Source: Multifurca ochricompacta
Lineage: Eukaryota; Basidiomycota; Agaricomycetes; Russulales; Russulaceae
Direction of reading: 5' to 3'
Length of the DNA stretch: 64,000 nucleotides
Assembly (NCBI GenBank): GCA_022496185.1
Contig: WTXG01000076.1
Location: 1-64,000 of the forward strand
Both the position numbers and the translations under genes were made by a program. Position 1 is the stretch's first letter; every line of letters starts with the position of its first letter. Below the pieces are notes generated by a model that saw only the letters and a program-made list of their open reading frames with translations, searched no databases and was not told the origin of the DNA. Below, one piece after another: positions 36,116-47,063 of this stretch.

Positions 36116-36709
36116 TGTTAAGAACCCCATTGCATTGTTTCTTTCCATCTTCTCCCCACATGACGTGCCATTTGGCCTTGTTTATGCTTTGTTGATTGCG
36201 TTTATGACCCCCTTTGTACATATTTGTTCCTTATCTTTGACCAGGGCTGTGCTTATCTCTGACTCATACCTTACACAAGAACTCTTACGTATTTTCCCAC
36301 CAGAATCGCAACTATACCGGATTCGTCTACGTATATTCTCACCTGGCCCACCTTGACTCTGTTCTTCATATGGATAGATTACAACTTCGTTGATACACCA
36401 AGTACGATACTCCAATTTAGACTCCGACTCTGCTATGTATATAAGACCTATGTAGATAGCCCTGTATGGCTCAGACTCGACTTCTTAATCGACTTGGTGC
36501 ATTACCTTCTGGGTGATCTCTAAGACCCAACCTCTGAATTGTCTCAGTGCTTCTGGCACTTCTCCACTCACTGGTACTAAGGGATTAGCTCCTTGGTATT
36601 GACTTCTCACCTGACCTCCATATACTTGAAAGACAGTGTACACTTGACTCCATAGTTTTGCTATGTGACTTGTCACACGTCATGCTGAACGCCTGCACCA
36701 GGCATTACA
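36116..36709 (+). repeat. 3' LTR of element G3
   Basis: A 594-bp LTR, TGTTAAGAACC to GGCATTACA, of the element B type. TATATAAGACC lies about 35 nt upstream of the conserved start AGACTCGACTT (36473-36483). Confidence 0.9.
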
Positions 36710-37418
36710 AGAAGTAGGCATTCAAATGTGTCAGGTATTTCAGCCTGCATAAGCGAATCTACAACTCATATGCAAAGCTCACAAACCCTACACTTCTTGT
36801 CGACTCGTTCTCAACATTGCTGGCTGGTGACATGCTTGTTCAATTGTGAACAGCAGTGTGCTCATTCAACTCATTTCCCATCTATGATTGATGCCTTCAC
36901 CATGGAGGGATGTTGACACAGGATGTGTCTGGAGATGCTTCAGGCATCTAGGGATCACTTAAGCTGTAGATAAGATTAGATTAGGTTCTGGAGTTTCAGA
37001 CTTTTTATGATATCTTTATTACATTTCTTTCTCTCCTTACTCAGCTGATTAGTGATGTACTTAGTAATGCACAGTAAGCATGTGATTCTCTTTTGGCCAA
37101 TGGCCTTAGTCCCTCATTGTTTATTGTCTGGCACTTGTGGACTTATTCCCAGTGCGCACAGACCATTTTCCTTGGCCCCCATGGGTATATAAGGGTGTCT
37201 GTTTCATCCCTTTCACTTCAGAGTTTCTTCAACCTCTGAAGTGTAAATTCTACTATACTTTCTTCTTTACCTTTGACTAATGTCTCCTGTAGATACTTGT
37301 CTTTTAGGTCAGTAGTATAGTTGTATAAGAGTTTCTTCAACCTCTGAAGTATACTTGTCTTTTAGCCTAATCTGCTACTAACCACAGTCAGTGTAACCAG
37401 CAGCATGATTGTTTGACA
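36710..37418 (+). mobile_element. Copia remnant: 3' internal end plus LTR, plus strand
   Basis: 36710-36910 is a diverged homologue of the region between the copia pol stop and 3' LTR (compare 25228-25430, reversed), ending in a polypurine tract. An LTR of 508 bp follows (36911-37418, TGTTGACACAGG to GTTTGACA). Position 37418 then joins the leader of an oppositely oriented copy, so this is a rearranged junction. Confidence 0.85.
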
Positions 37419-38239
37419 CTATGAATACTATTTACTTAGAGCGCACATGAGGAACTTAAGGTGTTTCACCTGCTTAGGGTCCCTCATCACCTCTTGCAAG
37501 AATCCCCTGAGGGACTAGCCAGACAGATCAAGGTGGGCACATAAAGCACACCACCTTGTGGACAGTTAAGGGCAAGAGAATAAAGATTGAAGCTCACAAG
37601 GAAGACTGATTGGGAAGAAGTGGTCTTGAAGCTTGGTGAGCTTGAAGAAAGGTTGGACTGATCAAAAAGGAGGATAGATCAGTTAAGCATGCTCAGTGTG
37701 ACGGAATTTGGACTGACAAAGGTGACATGGCTGACTGATGACTGAGACAGACTTGTTGTTCTGAAACACTACTTACTGTTTGCTTACTGAGGGCTCAACC
37801 CCTCCATGTTCTCCTTAGTTCTAGCCAGTTCTATTGCGCAACCACTAGATAATACATCATAGTACTAGAACTTTCCATTTACTATGACATAGCTAGATCT
37901 ACCTGTATTTAAAGCACAGTAAAGTAGAAGAGACAGACCTAAGTCTGTTCTCTTGTGTTCCAATCCAAGGTGCTTGTGACTTCATCGAACTCTCCCAGAA
38001 AGAATCCCACTTGAACTCTCCAAGATGCGACTTGGAGAGCCTTTGACCCTATTGAACTTGTTGCAGGACTGAGTGTCTCTGCCGTCAACTTTGACTCTTG
38101 CGCATGCGCCCTTTGACCTTGTTGTGGGCTTGAACTGGACTTGATCCTTTGTGACCTTGAGACTTGACTGAATTTGCTTCCTCTTGTTCGACCTCGACAC
38201 AGTTCCCGCACCTAACTGTGACACTCAGGGCCCATAACC
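37419..38239 (-). mobile_element. Copia leader and PBS, minus strand, split by a solo LTR
   Basis: 37419-37696 matches the LTR-proximal leader of the copia element (31108-31390). After the family H LTR (37697-38223), the sequence resumes with CTCAGGGCCCATAACC, the copia PBS, directly before the LTR at 38240. No coding sequence remains. Confidence 0.85.
37697..38223 (+). repeat. Solo LTR (family H)
   Basis: A 527-bp unit TGTGACGGAA to AACTGTGACA with the perfect duplication CTCAG (37692-37696, 38224-38228). GTATTTAAAGC near 37905 may be its promoter, giving plus orientation. It lies within a few bases of the copia PBS. Confidence 0.9.
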
Positions 38240-38741
38240 TGTGAAACAGGCATGGTGCGCAGCATACTGACTGTGAAGAGTTAGCATGTGAGGCTAAAAG
38301 ACAAGTTATACTTCAGAGGTTGAAGAAACTCTATATTACTATACTACACACCTAAAAGACAAGTTATCTACAAGAGACAGTTAGTCAAAGGTAAAGAAGA
38401 AAGTATAGTAGAACTTACACTTCAGAGGTTGAAGAAACTCTGAAGTGAAAGAGATGAAACAGACACCCTTATATACTCCAAGGGGGTGGTCTGTGCACAC
38501 TGGGAATAAGTCCACAAGTGCTGGACAATTAACTAGAGGGATAAAGGCCATTGGCCAAATGGTAATCACATGCTTGTACATCATTACTAAGGTACATCAG
38601 TCAGCTACTGTGGAATGTGAGAAAGAAAGTAATAATGATATGGTAAATAGTTTGAAACTCCAATATCTAATCTAGTCCACAAAGTAGCTAATCTAATCTC
38701 CTGATGCCTGAAGCATCACTGAACACATCCTGTGTTCAACA
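38240..38741 (-). repeat. 5' LTR of the copia remnant
   Basis: A 502-bp LTR, TGTGAAACAGG to GTGTTCAACA on the plus strand, homologous to 31402-31900 but clearly diverged. The adjacent PBS places it as a 5' LTR in minus orientation. Confidence 0.9.
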
Positions 38742-39073
38742 AGTAGAACTTACACTTCAGAGGTTGAAGAAACTCTGAAGTGAAAGAGACAAAACAGACA
38801 CCCTTATATACCCCAAGGGATGGTCTGTGCACACTGGGAATAAGTCCACAAGTGCCAGACAATAAACATGAGGGACAAAGGCCATTGGCTAAAGGAGAAT
38901 CACATGCTATACAATGCATTACTAAGTCCATCACTAATCAGCTGAGTAAGGTGAGAAAAAATGTAATAAAGATAACATAAAAAGTCCAATACTCCGGAAT
39001 CTAATCTAATCTAATCTACAGCTGAAGCGAACCTAGATGCCTGAAGCATCTCCAGACACATCCTGTGTCAACA
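38742..39073 (-). repeat. Partial copia LTR
   Basis: A second copy of the distal part of a copia LTR, lacking its first 170 or so bases, directly abutting the previous LTR. It ends CCTGTGTCAACA and joins a D-family fragment. It probably formed by deletion or template switching. Confidence 0.8.
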
Positions 39074-39270
39074 TAAGCCACAGGCATCAGGCAAGGTCCC
39101 AAGGCAGCAAGCCAAGGGTATCAGGTTAAAGGTCCTAGGCACAAGGCCATAGGCATCTGGGTTCTGGGGCCAAAGTGGTCAAGAGATGGTGGAGCAGGGG
39201 AATGGACAATCAAGTGTGGTGAAAAAGGGAGGTGCAGTGTGAGGGTCAGGAAAAGAGTAGGGTTGTAACA
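39074..39270 (-). repeat. Terminal D-family LTR fragment
   Basis: It matches the end of the D LTR (14610-14808), including GGGTTGTAACA. Element F inserted at its last five bases, TAACA, which are duplicated at 47646-47650. Confidence 0.85.
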
Positions 39271-39851
39271 TGTTATGTCTGGTGTGGGACGTTCCGCATG
39301 ACTTGTGCGACAGCGTTGGTCAAGGGTTTCAGATAAGAGGTCAATAGGACCTCTTGGAGTTTCAAGGGATAAGTCAAAGTCGAAGGGGCTGTTCCCTAAG
39401 ACGATGTTGAGCAGAAGGTGCCGAAAGCACTGAGACAGACAAGTTTAGAGATTCCAAGGGGAAGTCCGAAAGATGAACACCGATGTATTCAATAAGTCGA
39501 GTCTAAGGTCTACAGTGTAGCTAAGACGGACTTATATATGTAAATGGATGGGCATCTATAGATAAGGATATCGGAGTCAAGTGGGCCCAAAGATACGAAA
39601 GCGGATGGCGTAAAGCCTGGCTTCTGATAGGGATTAAGTAAATGTCTGGTCGTAAAGATAAGAAGATAAGAAGAGACAATCATAGCCAAATAGTAGGTAC
39701 ATAAGTCCAAACAACGGTCATGGGGATGGAAGCAATGCATATGAGGGGTCCCAGGAGGGAGACGTAATGAGGAAATGAAGGGTTGGTGGACAAGCAGGGT
39801 CCTGGTTGGGGAGAGTGAAGAAAATAGGGCTGCTGGGCCCTGTTCATAACA
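39271..39851 (-). repeat. 3' LTR of element F
   Basis: 581 bp, TGTTATGTCTGG to TTCATAACA. It is preceded in the sense direction by a purine tract (AGAAGGGAGGGTGA). Confidence 0.93.
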
Positions 39852-39882
39852 TCACCCTCCCTTCTGGCTCAAGCTGACCCAG

Positions 39883-41987
39883 CTAGAAACGCGCACCATC
39901 GTCATCCTGTATCAGGTCCACATAATCATCCGCCAGATTTCGATCCTCCATGGTGTAGGTTTCTTCTGCTGCGCATTGGTGTGTGCGCAGGAAGCCGTAT
40001 GGGCCGCGCCGTCCGCACTGGCGGCACAGGTTGTACATGTAACGGGTGAAGCTCCGTGTACAATTAGTAATCAAGAAGGGCAAAGGTGTGGTGACCTAAG
40101 TCGTTGGGCGTACTGCAGAGGCAAACATCACGTGTTAAGTAATGACCAGGAACTGTGTCACCCACAGTGGTTTATGCAACCACGATGACGGCGTTCTGAA
40201 ACTGGAAGAACTGCAGCCCCAAGAGGACAAGATCCAAAGGATCGAGTCACACAGGGAGGCAGTATACCATTAGCACTATGTATCGAACTCGTGTAGACAG
40301 TTACTCACCTGCAGCCCCAAGAGGACAAGATGGGGGCTACAGGCTGTTACAGAGGGTCTTATATACATTTCTCAGTGTAACGAGGTAAGCAGTAGGTGTA
40401 AGCAAGAATCAGCAAGTATCAGTCAGCTGTATTGCTGACTGAGCCTTATCTTTGTGATTCGTAAGCTGCTTTACTCTGCTGACTGATCATGCTCCACAAT
40501 GTGATGTCATAATGACGTCATTGTGGAGTAGATAACTGATATGTAGTCTAGCCCTTAGGTCTGGAACATGTCTATCTACTGATACATGTGAAACTGTGCT
40601 ATAATTGGCCATGGCCCAACCTGGGCCCTTATCTAGAGCTCCACTTACCTAGAACCTTCTAGGCTGGACTCCTCTTATCTTGATAACAGCTCCACTTGGT
40701 CTAGAACTGTCTAGACTGTGGGGCCTTGCCTATTGTGGTAAACACAATAGAGAATGACTTGTTATTGTTGAGTGGCTCTTGTGCTGACTAAGCAGCATGT
40801 GACTATTACATGTGACTCGGTCACATGATCCATGTCACGACTACATTCCCATGATCACGTGTTGAGACTGCTGGGTAATCTTCCCACAGTCATGTGATCC
40901 ACAAGGGAGAAAAGAAAAGGAAAAATAAAGTAGAGCCGTGACAGTACACTGGGCAGTCGAGCTTGCGATGTCCCGTGTTGTGTCGCAGACACTTTCCACA
41001 CCATCCTGAAGGGTTGACAATGGTGGGAGCGACTCCTATACATTGGAAAATGCAGAATCTGCTCCAATGAAGGTTGCTTCGGCAGTGACGACACCATTTG
41101 CGATTGAGGGGGCAGTTCCAGCTGATGTGATACTTGCTATCGCACCGCCAGCAGGTTTCTCCTCAGGGGTTCTCATGCATTCATGGCATCTCGAATCGGT
41201 TAGGCAGCAGTTGTGGGGCTGCTCCTAGCGATCGTGGGGGAAGGGGTCGGGCGTATGTGTCGGCATACCTCTCTGCAATGGTCTGATACGTGTCCCCTCT
41301 TTCCAACCTTTTCCGAATCTCCGTCAACTCCTGCTCAACTTGGAACATGCCTCTCGTGAGCCTTGTCATCTGCTTTGCATACTCCTTGTATTGAGTGTTG
41401 AGTGTGGTGCGAAGTGCGAGGGTCTTCCGCAGTCTCATTACTTCAGCTTTAAGATGCGGGAGTCGCATGTCATTCAGCACCTCATCGATTGCAAAGGCTC
41501 GGGGGTCGTCAGCCGCAAGGTGTCCCAGCTGTTCATCACTCATTGTGTGGTGGAGACGGCCTGTGTATCGCTCTTCCAAGTACACCGGGGCCCCATAAAC
41601 AGGCCCGTCCTTCTTCATACAGCCCACTACATCCATTCCTCCATTGGTGTAGAAGATGTACTTAGCTATTTCTTTTGTCCCATCAGCCATTGTGATTTTG
41701 AGTGGGAAATACATGGAGGAGTTCGGGTTGTTGGTGAAGAACGGAAACTCGGGTACTTCATCGCCTTGCTCCATGCCAAGGAGGTCGTTTGGATGGGGTT
41801 CTTCGGAGTGGGTAAAGTCGTCATTCGGATTGGGTGACTGGTTCTTGACACATTCCTCTGCAGCGTCGTAGTCGATAGGAGAGGAAGGACGAGTGGAGGG
41901 GTGAGCGGAGGGGAAAGCTTCCACAACCACGGTAGTGGCGGCGAAGGCGTCAATGGCAGCAGAGGCAGCGATGAAAGAGGAAGACAT
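39883..41987 (-). pseudogene. orf3 of element F, split by an LTR insertion
   Basis: The N-terminal and middle parts (41987-41181) are open for 268 codons: Ser/Pro-rich start, YIFYTNGGMDVVGC, GAPVYLEERYTGRLHH, a long Leu/Arg/Glu-rich helical region, then AERYADTYARPLPPR. Two TGA codons sit near 41175 and 41160, just before the knuckle array. The array (CWRCDSKYHISWNC and following) is interrupted by the LTR at 40943. It resumes at 40037 with CRQCGRRGPYGFL and an acidic tail ending at 39883. Of the four copies, this one has the best preserved helical region. Confidence 0.85.
40038..40943 (-). repeat. 906-bp solo LTR or LTR-like unit (family G) in orf3 of F
   Basis: Bounded by TGTAAC and GTGACA with the perfect duplication GTACA (40033-40037, 40944-40948). 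The minus strand carries GTATATAAGACCC, like the D LTR, suggesting minus orientation and a distant D/G relationship. No coding sequence is visible. Confidence 0.88.
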
Positions 41988-42059
41988 ATTGGTTTGTGGT
42001 TAGGACGTTGCTGGTGGAGCTTTGTTCTGGGGAAGAAAGGTCGGGGGTTTGCTCTCCTT

Positions 42060-45000
42060 TTAACTATTCCTGGGCGCCTGAGGATGTTGTAAGTGGAACT
42101 CCATGATCAGGTCCGGGGCAAAGATATTCCCGGTGGGTTCCCATGAGTTGTCAGAGTCTGGGAATCCCTTCCACTTGATCAGGTAATGTAGTTTGCGCCC
42201 TCGGCCTCGATAAGCGGAGTTCAGAATCTGCTCCACTTCCCACTCTGCTTCTCCATCAACTAGTTCCGGTGGAGGTCTTGGGAAGTTTTCCCCATGAATG
42301 GACGTTTCCTTGTATGGTGTTAGAAGCTTCGCATGGAAGACTGGATGGATCTTCCAGGTGGGGGGAGTTTGAGTTCATATGACACATCCGATAATTTCCG
42401 CTTGATTCTGAAGGGTCTGTGACGTCGGGGTGCCAGTTTAGCCGTGGGATGTGATGTATGGATGTGCTTCCCTTCCAGCCAAACCTGTTCATCGACTCGA
42501 TAAGGTGTGAATTTCGAGGGCTTATCCGATAAGGCCCACTGTGCCGTTAACAGGTTTTCATTGGCCGATTTCCGGATCTCATCCCATTGGCTGAGTTGCT
42601 GAGCAGTCGTGGGGACATTCGTTGGCTTATCAGTCCATGTGGTGCATGGTACCCAGCCCATGATAAGGGAAAACGGGGGGGTCCTCGTCGTGCTGTTAGG
42701 CCAGGAGTTATGTGCAAACTCCGCCATCGCCAGCCAGTCTGCCCAGTCGTCCTGTCGTCCGTTGCACCAGAATCGGAGGTACTGCTCTAGCCATTGGTTG
42801 GTGCGTTCCGACTGTCCATCTGTTTGGGGGTGGTAGGCTGTCGAGATGTTTTGTTGTATGTCCAGAACCTTGCATAATGCTCTGGCAAATGTCGAAGTGA
42901 AGCGTGGGTCTCGGTCGGAGATGATTTTTTCTGGGAGGCCATAGTGTTGATAAACATGGTCAAGATAGAGCTTGGCCACTCCCTCCACCATGATGGACTC
43001 CTTGCAGGGTATAAAGAGTGCTGCCTTGGAGTAATCGTGGTTGGTGATGGTCAAAATGGAGTTGAAGCCTCTAGAGTTGGGTAGTTTGACTATGAAATCC
43101 ATGGCGATCGTTTGAAATGGCAAAGATGTGGTAGGAGCAATGGGGAACATTGCCGGAGGGTGCGGGTGTGTATTCACTTTATTAGCCTGACAGTCTGCAC
43201 ATCCCTTCACGTAGTCTTCAACGTCTTTTTTCATGTTAGGCCACCAGTAGTCACGTTTGGCGAGGGCATACGTATTGGCAATGCCTGGGTGACCAGCAGA
43301 AGGGAGGTCGTGGTGAAAATGGATCACCCCCCTCTTAATGTTGTCGCCACCGGTGACAACGAGTCAATCTCCCTCCTTCCACCAAAGACCATTAATCTCT
43401 TTCAGGTTGTGGGCGTCAGCCCACAAGCGGCATAGTTCCGGGTTCATATTTTGTGAGACTTGTGCCCACAGGTCCATGTCATGAAGGCTGACTACGGCTG
43501 TCTTTGCGAACACTTCTTCTGGAAGGACGGTTACGTGGTCATTATCGTCTTCCCTGGTATGCATGTCTGGCCTTCGTGATAGGGCATCCGCTCGCGCATT
43601 CTGACTTCCTGCAATGTGTTTCAGGGTGAAGTCGTATTCTTCAAGCTCTAGGACTTCTCGTGCTATGCATCGGCTGATCTTATGGGGTTCCTTCCAGTAC
43701 AACAGGTTAGAATGATCCATGTAGATGACCGTTTTGTGAGGATTCCCTGCAAGGTATGGTCGCCAATGTCGTAGTGCCTTAACTATGGCTAGGAGCTCCC
43801 TATCCCAAATGTCGTAATTTCGTTCCGCGGATGAAAAGGTTTCTGAGTAGTATGCCACTGGGTGCGGTACTTGTGAATTGTCCCTTTGATATAATACTGC
43901 TCCATTCGCGAAGTGGGAGGCGTCTACTTCTAGCTCGAAGGGGTGACTCAGGTCAGGTTGAATGAGTACTGGTTCTGAGCCAACCAGATCTCTAATCCGT
44001 TTGAATGCTTGTTGTTGCTCGGTACTCCAATGCCATGGCACATCCTTCTTCAGGAGGTCGTTTAGGGGTCGTGCTATGCCTGAGAATCCTTTAACGAAAT
44101 GCCGGTAGAAGTTACAGAACCCAATAAAGGATCAGACATCCTTGACACAATTTGGCGTTGGCCATTCCCGAATTCCTTGTACTTTGACGGGATCCATACG
44201 CACTTGTCCTCCCTCCAGGATCACTCCTAGGTACTCAACGCTTTGTTGTTCAAAGGAGCATTTTGCGGGTTTGAGGTACAAGTCGTGTTCATGCAATATA
44301 TCCAGCACCTGATGTACCCGTTCTCAGTGGTGATTCAAATCATCGGCGTGGCAACCAAGATGTCGTCCATATAGACTACCACTTCGCCAGTGAGGATAAG
44401 ATCTCGGAAGATGTGATTCATCATGGACTGGAACGTTGCTGGTGAATTCGTGAGTCCGAAGAACATGACATTCGGTTCAAACAACCCTTGGTTTGTTTTG
44501 AATGCTGCTTTACACTGGTCACCTTCTTTGATTCTGACGTTGTTGTAACCCCATCGTACATCCATTTTGAGAAGAGGGATTTATCCCGCATGGTATCAAT
44601 GAGTTCAGAAATGAGGGCAGGGGTAGGCGTTTTTTACAGTGTACATGTTAATCTTCCGATAGTCCTGGACCGGTCGCAGCTTGCCGTCCTTCTTTTTGAT
44701 AAAGAAGAAGGGTGAGGTGTATTGGGACTTTGACGGGCGAATGTATCCTTTGGCTAAATGTTCCTCAAGGAATTCAGTGAGTGCCACCTGTTCGGTTTGG
44801 GACAGTGGATAGACTTTGCAGTCTATAGCAGCTGGCGTATCGGGAGGAGGTCGATGGCATGGTCCCATGGTCGCTCTGGGGGGAAGCGATGTGATTCTTC
44901 CTCAGAGAATACCTTCCAATGCCGCTGATAGACGCTTGGTACTACGTCGTGGTAAGTTTTCTCAGCTTGTCCCTGTACAGCCTTCTGGGCCAGTTCTGAT

Positions 45001-45580
45001 GCTTTGGTGGCATAACATTGGCCAGGGTCTTCCCTTTCTTCTATCCGTGTAGTTCTAATTACTGGGTGTCTGATCGTGTAGTCGTAGCCCAGTGATGTGA
45101 TAATGGTTGGGTACGAGTCCTTATCCATGGTCGCATCAGCCCAATTAATCTTTGGTTCAAAGGCCGCAAGCCATGGATATCCCAAGATGAGGTCCTCATC
45201 TCCTAGATCTGTGATTAAGAAGCGAATGGTCTTCGTGGTTTCTCCAACCTGAACCTTCAGATCTGTATAGTGGGTGATCTTTCCAGCGCGATTAGCCGTT
45301 CCATCAATATTCCAAATATTCTTTTCCTGGGGAAGTGCCAGCCTTCCCAAACCCATTGTTCGTATCATTCGTGGATGAATAAAATTGTCTGTGGCTCCGG
45401 AGTCCACTAAAATATCTCAGTCGGCCGTCCTCTGTGTAGTTTCAAAATGTACTGGTATTTTCAATGACTTGAATCGACTAGCATACACAGAGGTAACATG
45501 GAGTGCTCGTGCCCAGGCCGATGGGTTTGAGCCTAACAAAAATCCTTTTTCGCGAAAGCTTTTTCTACCAAGATGGCGCG
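42060..45580 (-). pseudogene. pol: Pol of element F
   Basis: In the sense direction: protease (DSGATDNF near 45400, preceded by TGA at 45418-45416), RT ([16 protein letters not shown] near 44690; VVYMDDIL near 44370), TGA after Lys-Asp-Val near 44133, RNase H (DASHFANGAVL near 43915), integrase (GCADCQANK near 43190; AMDFIVKLP; QTDGQSERTNQWLEQY near 42800; PRRHRPF module near 42420) and a chromodomain near 42190. Frameshifts occur near 44840, 44590, 44340 and 42360. Pol ends with TAA 42062-42060. Confidence 0.92.
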
Positions 45581-47044
45581 TACTTCCTCGCTTTCTTTCA
45601 TCATATTAGCCCATATATCCTGGGCTTTCTCTTCCTTCGATCTTTTATCTATGGTGGGCGGGTTGTTCTGAGTGGGGCTTTCTGGTGCAACAGTTGCCGT
45701 AGCAGCACGTGCTCCTCTCTTGGGACAATCTCGAGACATATGTCCCAATGCTCTGCAGCGGAAGCATCGCCCTTCCTTCATTAATGCCTGCCGCTCATCT
45801 TCTGTGAGTGCTGCCCAGGCTCGGGCTCGATCCGCAGAGGTATCCATAGCATTTGGATCTCGCTGAGTGTGATGGGCAGGTTTTACTCCAAAAGTGGCCT
45901 TCCACTGGTCTCAGGTTTTTCCTTTTTTGGTGTCAACTCCAAATCGTGTTTGGAAGTCCAAATAGTCTTGTTGCTGCCGTCAGGCAGCATCAACCCAAGT
46001 ATCCCAATCGTGGGGATGATGGAACTGTATGATGTTTTTGACCAAGGGGTTGGGCAGCCCTTGCGAGAAGAGGTCCAGTGTGGCCTCCTCGTCTGTGTCG
46101 TAGCCGGCCCTATTGGCTAGACTTCTGAACTTGGCGACGTATGCATCTAACTCGCCTTTCTCCATCCTGAGGGATTTCAACTCCCGGGCTGCCTTCTGCT
46201 TGGCTTGCCCATCTGTGAAGGCGTCTTTGAACCTTTCGGCGATGGTCTCCCAAAGGCCTTCGCTTGTGGTACGGCGCCCACTTTCAACTTGCTCATTTAA
46301 CCACTCCAACTGCTCCATGGTCCAGTCGTCCACAGCGTCCCCTCGGATTAAAGAGAGAAATAGATTGGCACGCTGGAACGGGTTGACAATCTGTGGGACA
46401 TCATGATTGAAGTTCTTGAAAGTCGTGAACTCCAACATGAACTTCTTGCTCTGCGAGCGATCTCCTGTGAACGTCTGGGGTAATACTCCCGACAGCCGTC
46501 CTGATGGGGGCGGAATGTTTGGTGGTGCCACAGGGGCTGGTGGGGCGGGGTCGGGAAGTTGGGCGGCGATGGTAGACATGGGTGGGTGAGGTAGGGTGAC
46601 GGTTTCTGTAGACTGTACTGATATCTGGGGAGTTGTCAAAGCAGGGGCTCTGAACGTGACAACTGCAGGTGCAACCGGAAACGTAGTCGCTGCTAATGCC
46701 AGTGCTTCTTCTTCACTAGGGTCTTCTACGTACTCCTCAGGTTCGGAGTCCGTGACAATGGCCAGAGGGTTTTCTCTCCACGGGCCTAGTCCAAATTCGG
46801 GTGGAGCAGGTCTGGTTGTGACCCAAGAGTTTCGACTGTCCGAGTATCGGATACAATACCAAACTCTTTTCTCGTCGTTGTATTCTACCAGTTGGTATCT
46901 TCTGTTGTGATAGACATAGTATCCAAACTCGGATTCAAAGTCTTTCCAGGCGGCAGAGCCAAGTACTTGCTGTGAAAGATTATTCTCGTCTCTGCGCTCG
47001 ATGAGTTCTTCTCGAAAGAGGGTCTGACTGCGGCTGGAAGCCAC
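45533..47044 (-). pseudogene. gag: Gag of element F
   Basis: It starts at GTG 47044-47042, as in the other copies. 354 codons are open through the conserved N-terminal region, the proline-rich linker and the capsid. A TGA near 45980 and another near 45905, both expected Arg, precede the zinc knuckle (CFRCRALGHMSRDC near 45750). The last codons overlap pol. Element F has Trp where A and E have TGA. Confidence 0.9.
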
Positions 47045-47050
47045 TGTGAG

Positions 47051-47061
47051 AGACTCGACTT
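47051..47061 (-). other. Self-complementary primer-binding site of element F
   Basis: The minus strand reads AAGTCGAGTCT two bases after the LTR, an exact complement of the predicted transcript start AGACTCGACTT in the same LTR (complement at 47287-47297). Confidence 0.8.
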
Positions 47062-47063
47062 GA

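Larger units (their letters stand above)
31901..36709 (+). mobile_element. Element G3: Ty3/gypsy, 5' half missing
   Basis: A plus-strand element that starts abruptly in the protease-RT linker at the copia LTR edge. It continues through RT, RNase H, integrase, chromodomain, orf3, polypurine tract (AGAGAGGGGGTAA, 36103-36115) and a 594-bp 3' LTR (36116-36709). The LTR is of element B type, while the presence of orf3 and a chromodomain links its coding part to A, C, E and F. Gag, protease and the 5' LTR are absent. Confidence 0.92.

Noticed and set aside
283..45987. TGA as a reassigned codon in this genome
   Set aside because: The host Goodbye-NACHT-ankyrin and P450 genes end at TGA, and the TGA sites in the gypsy copies are explained by CGA deamination.
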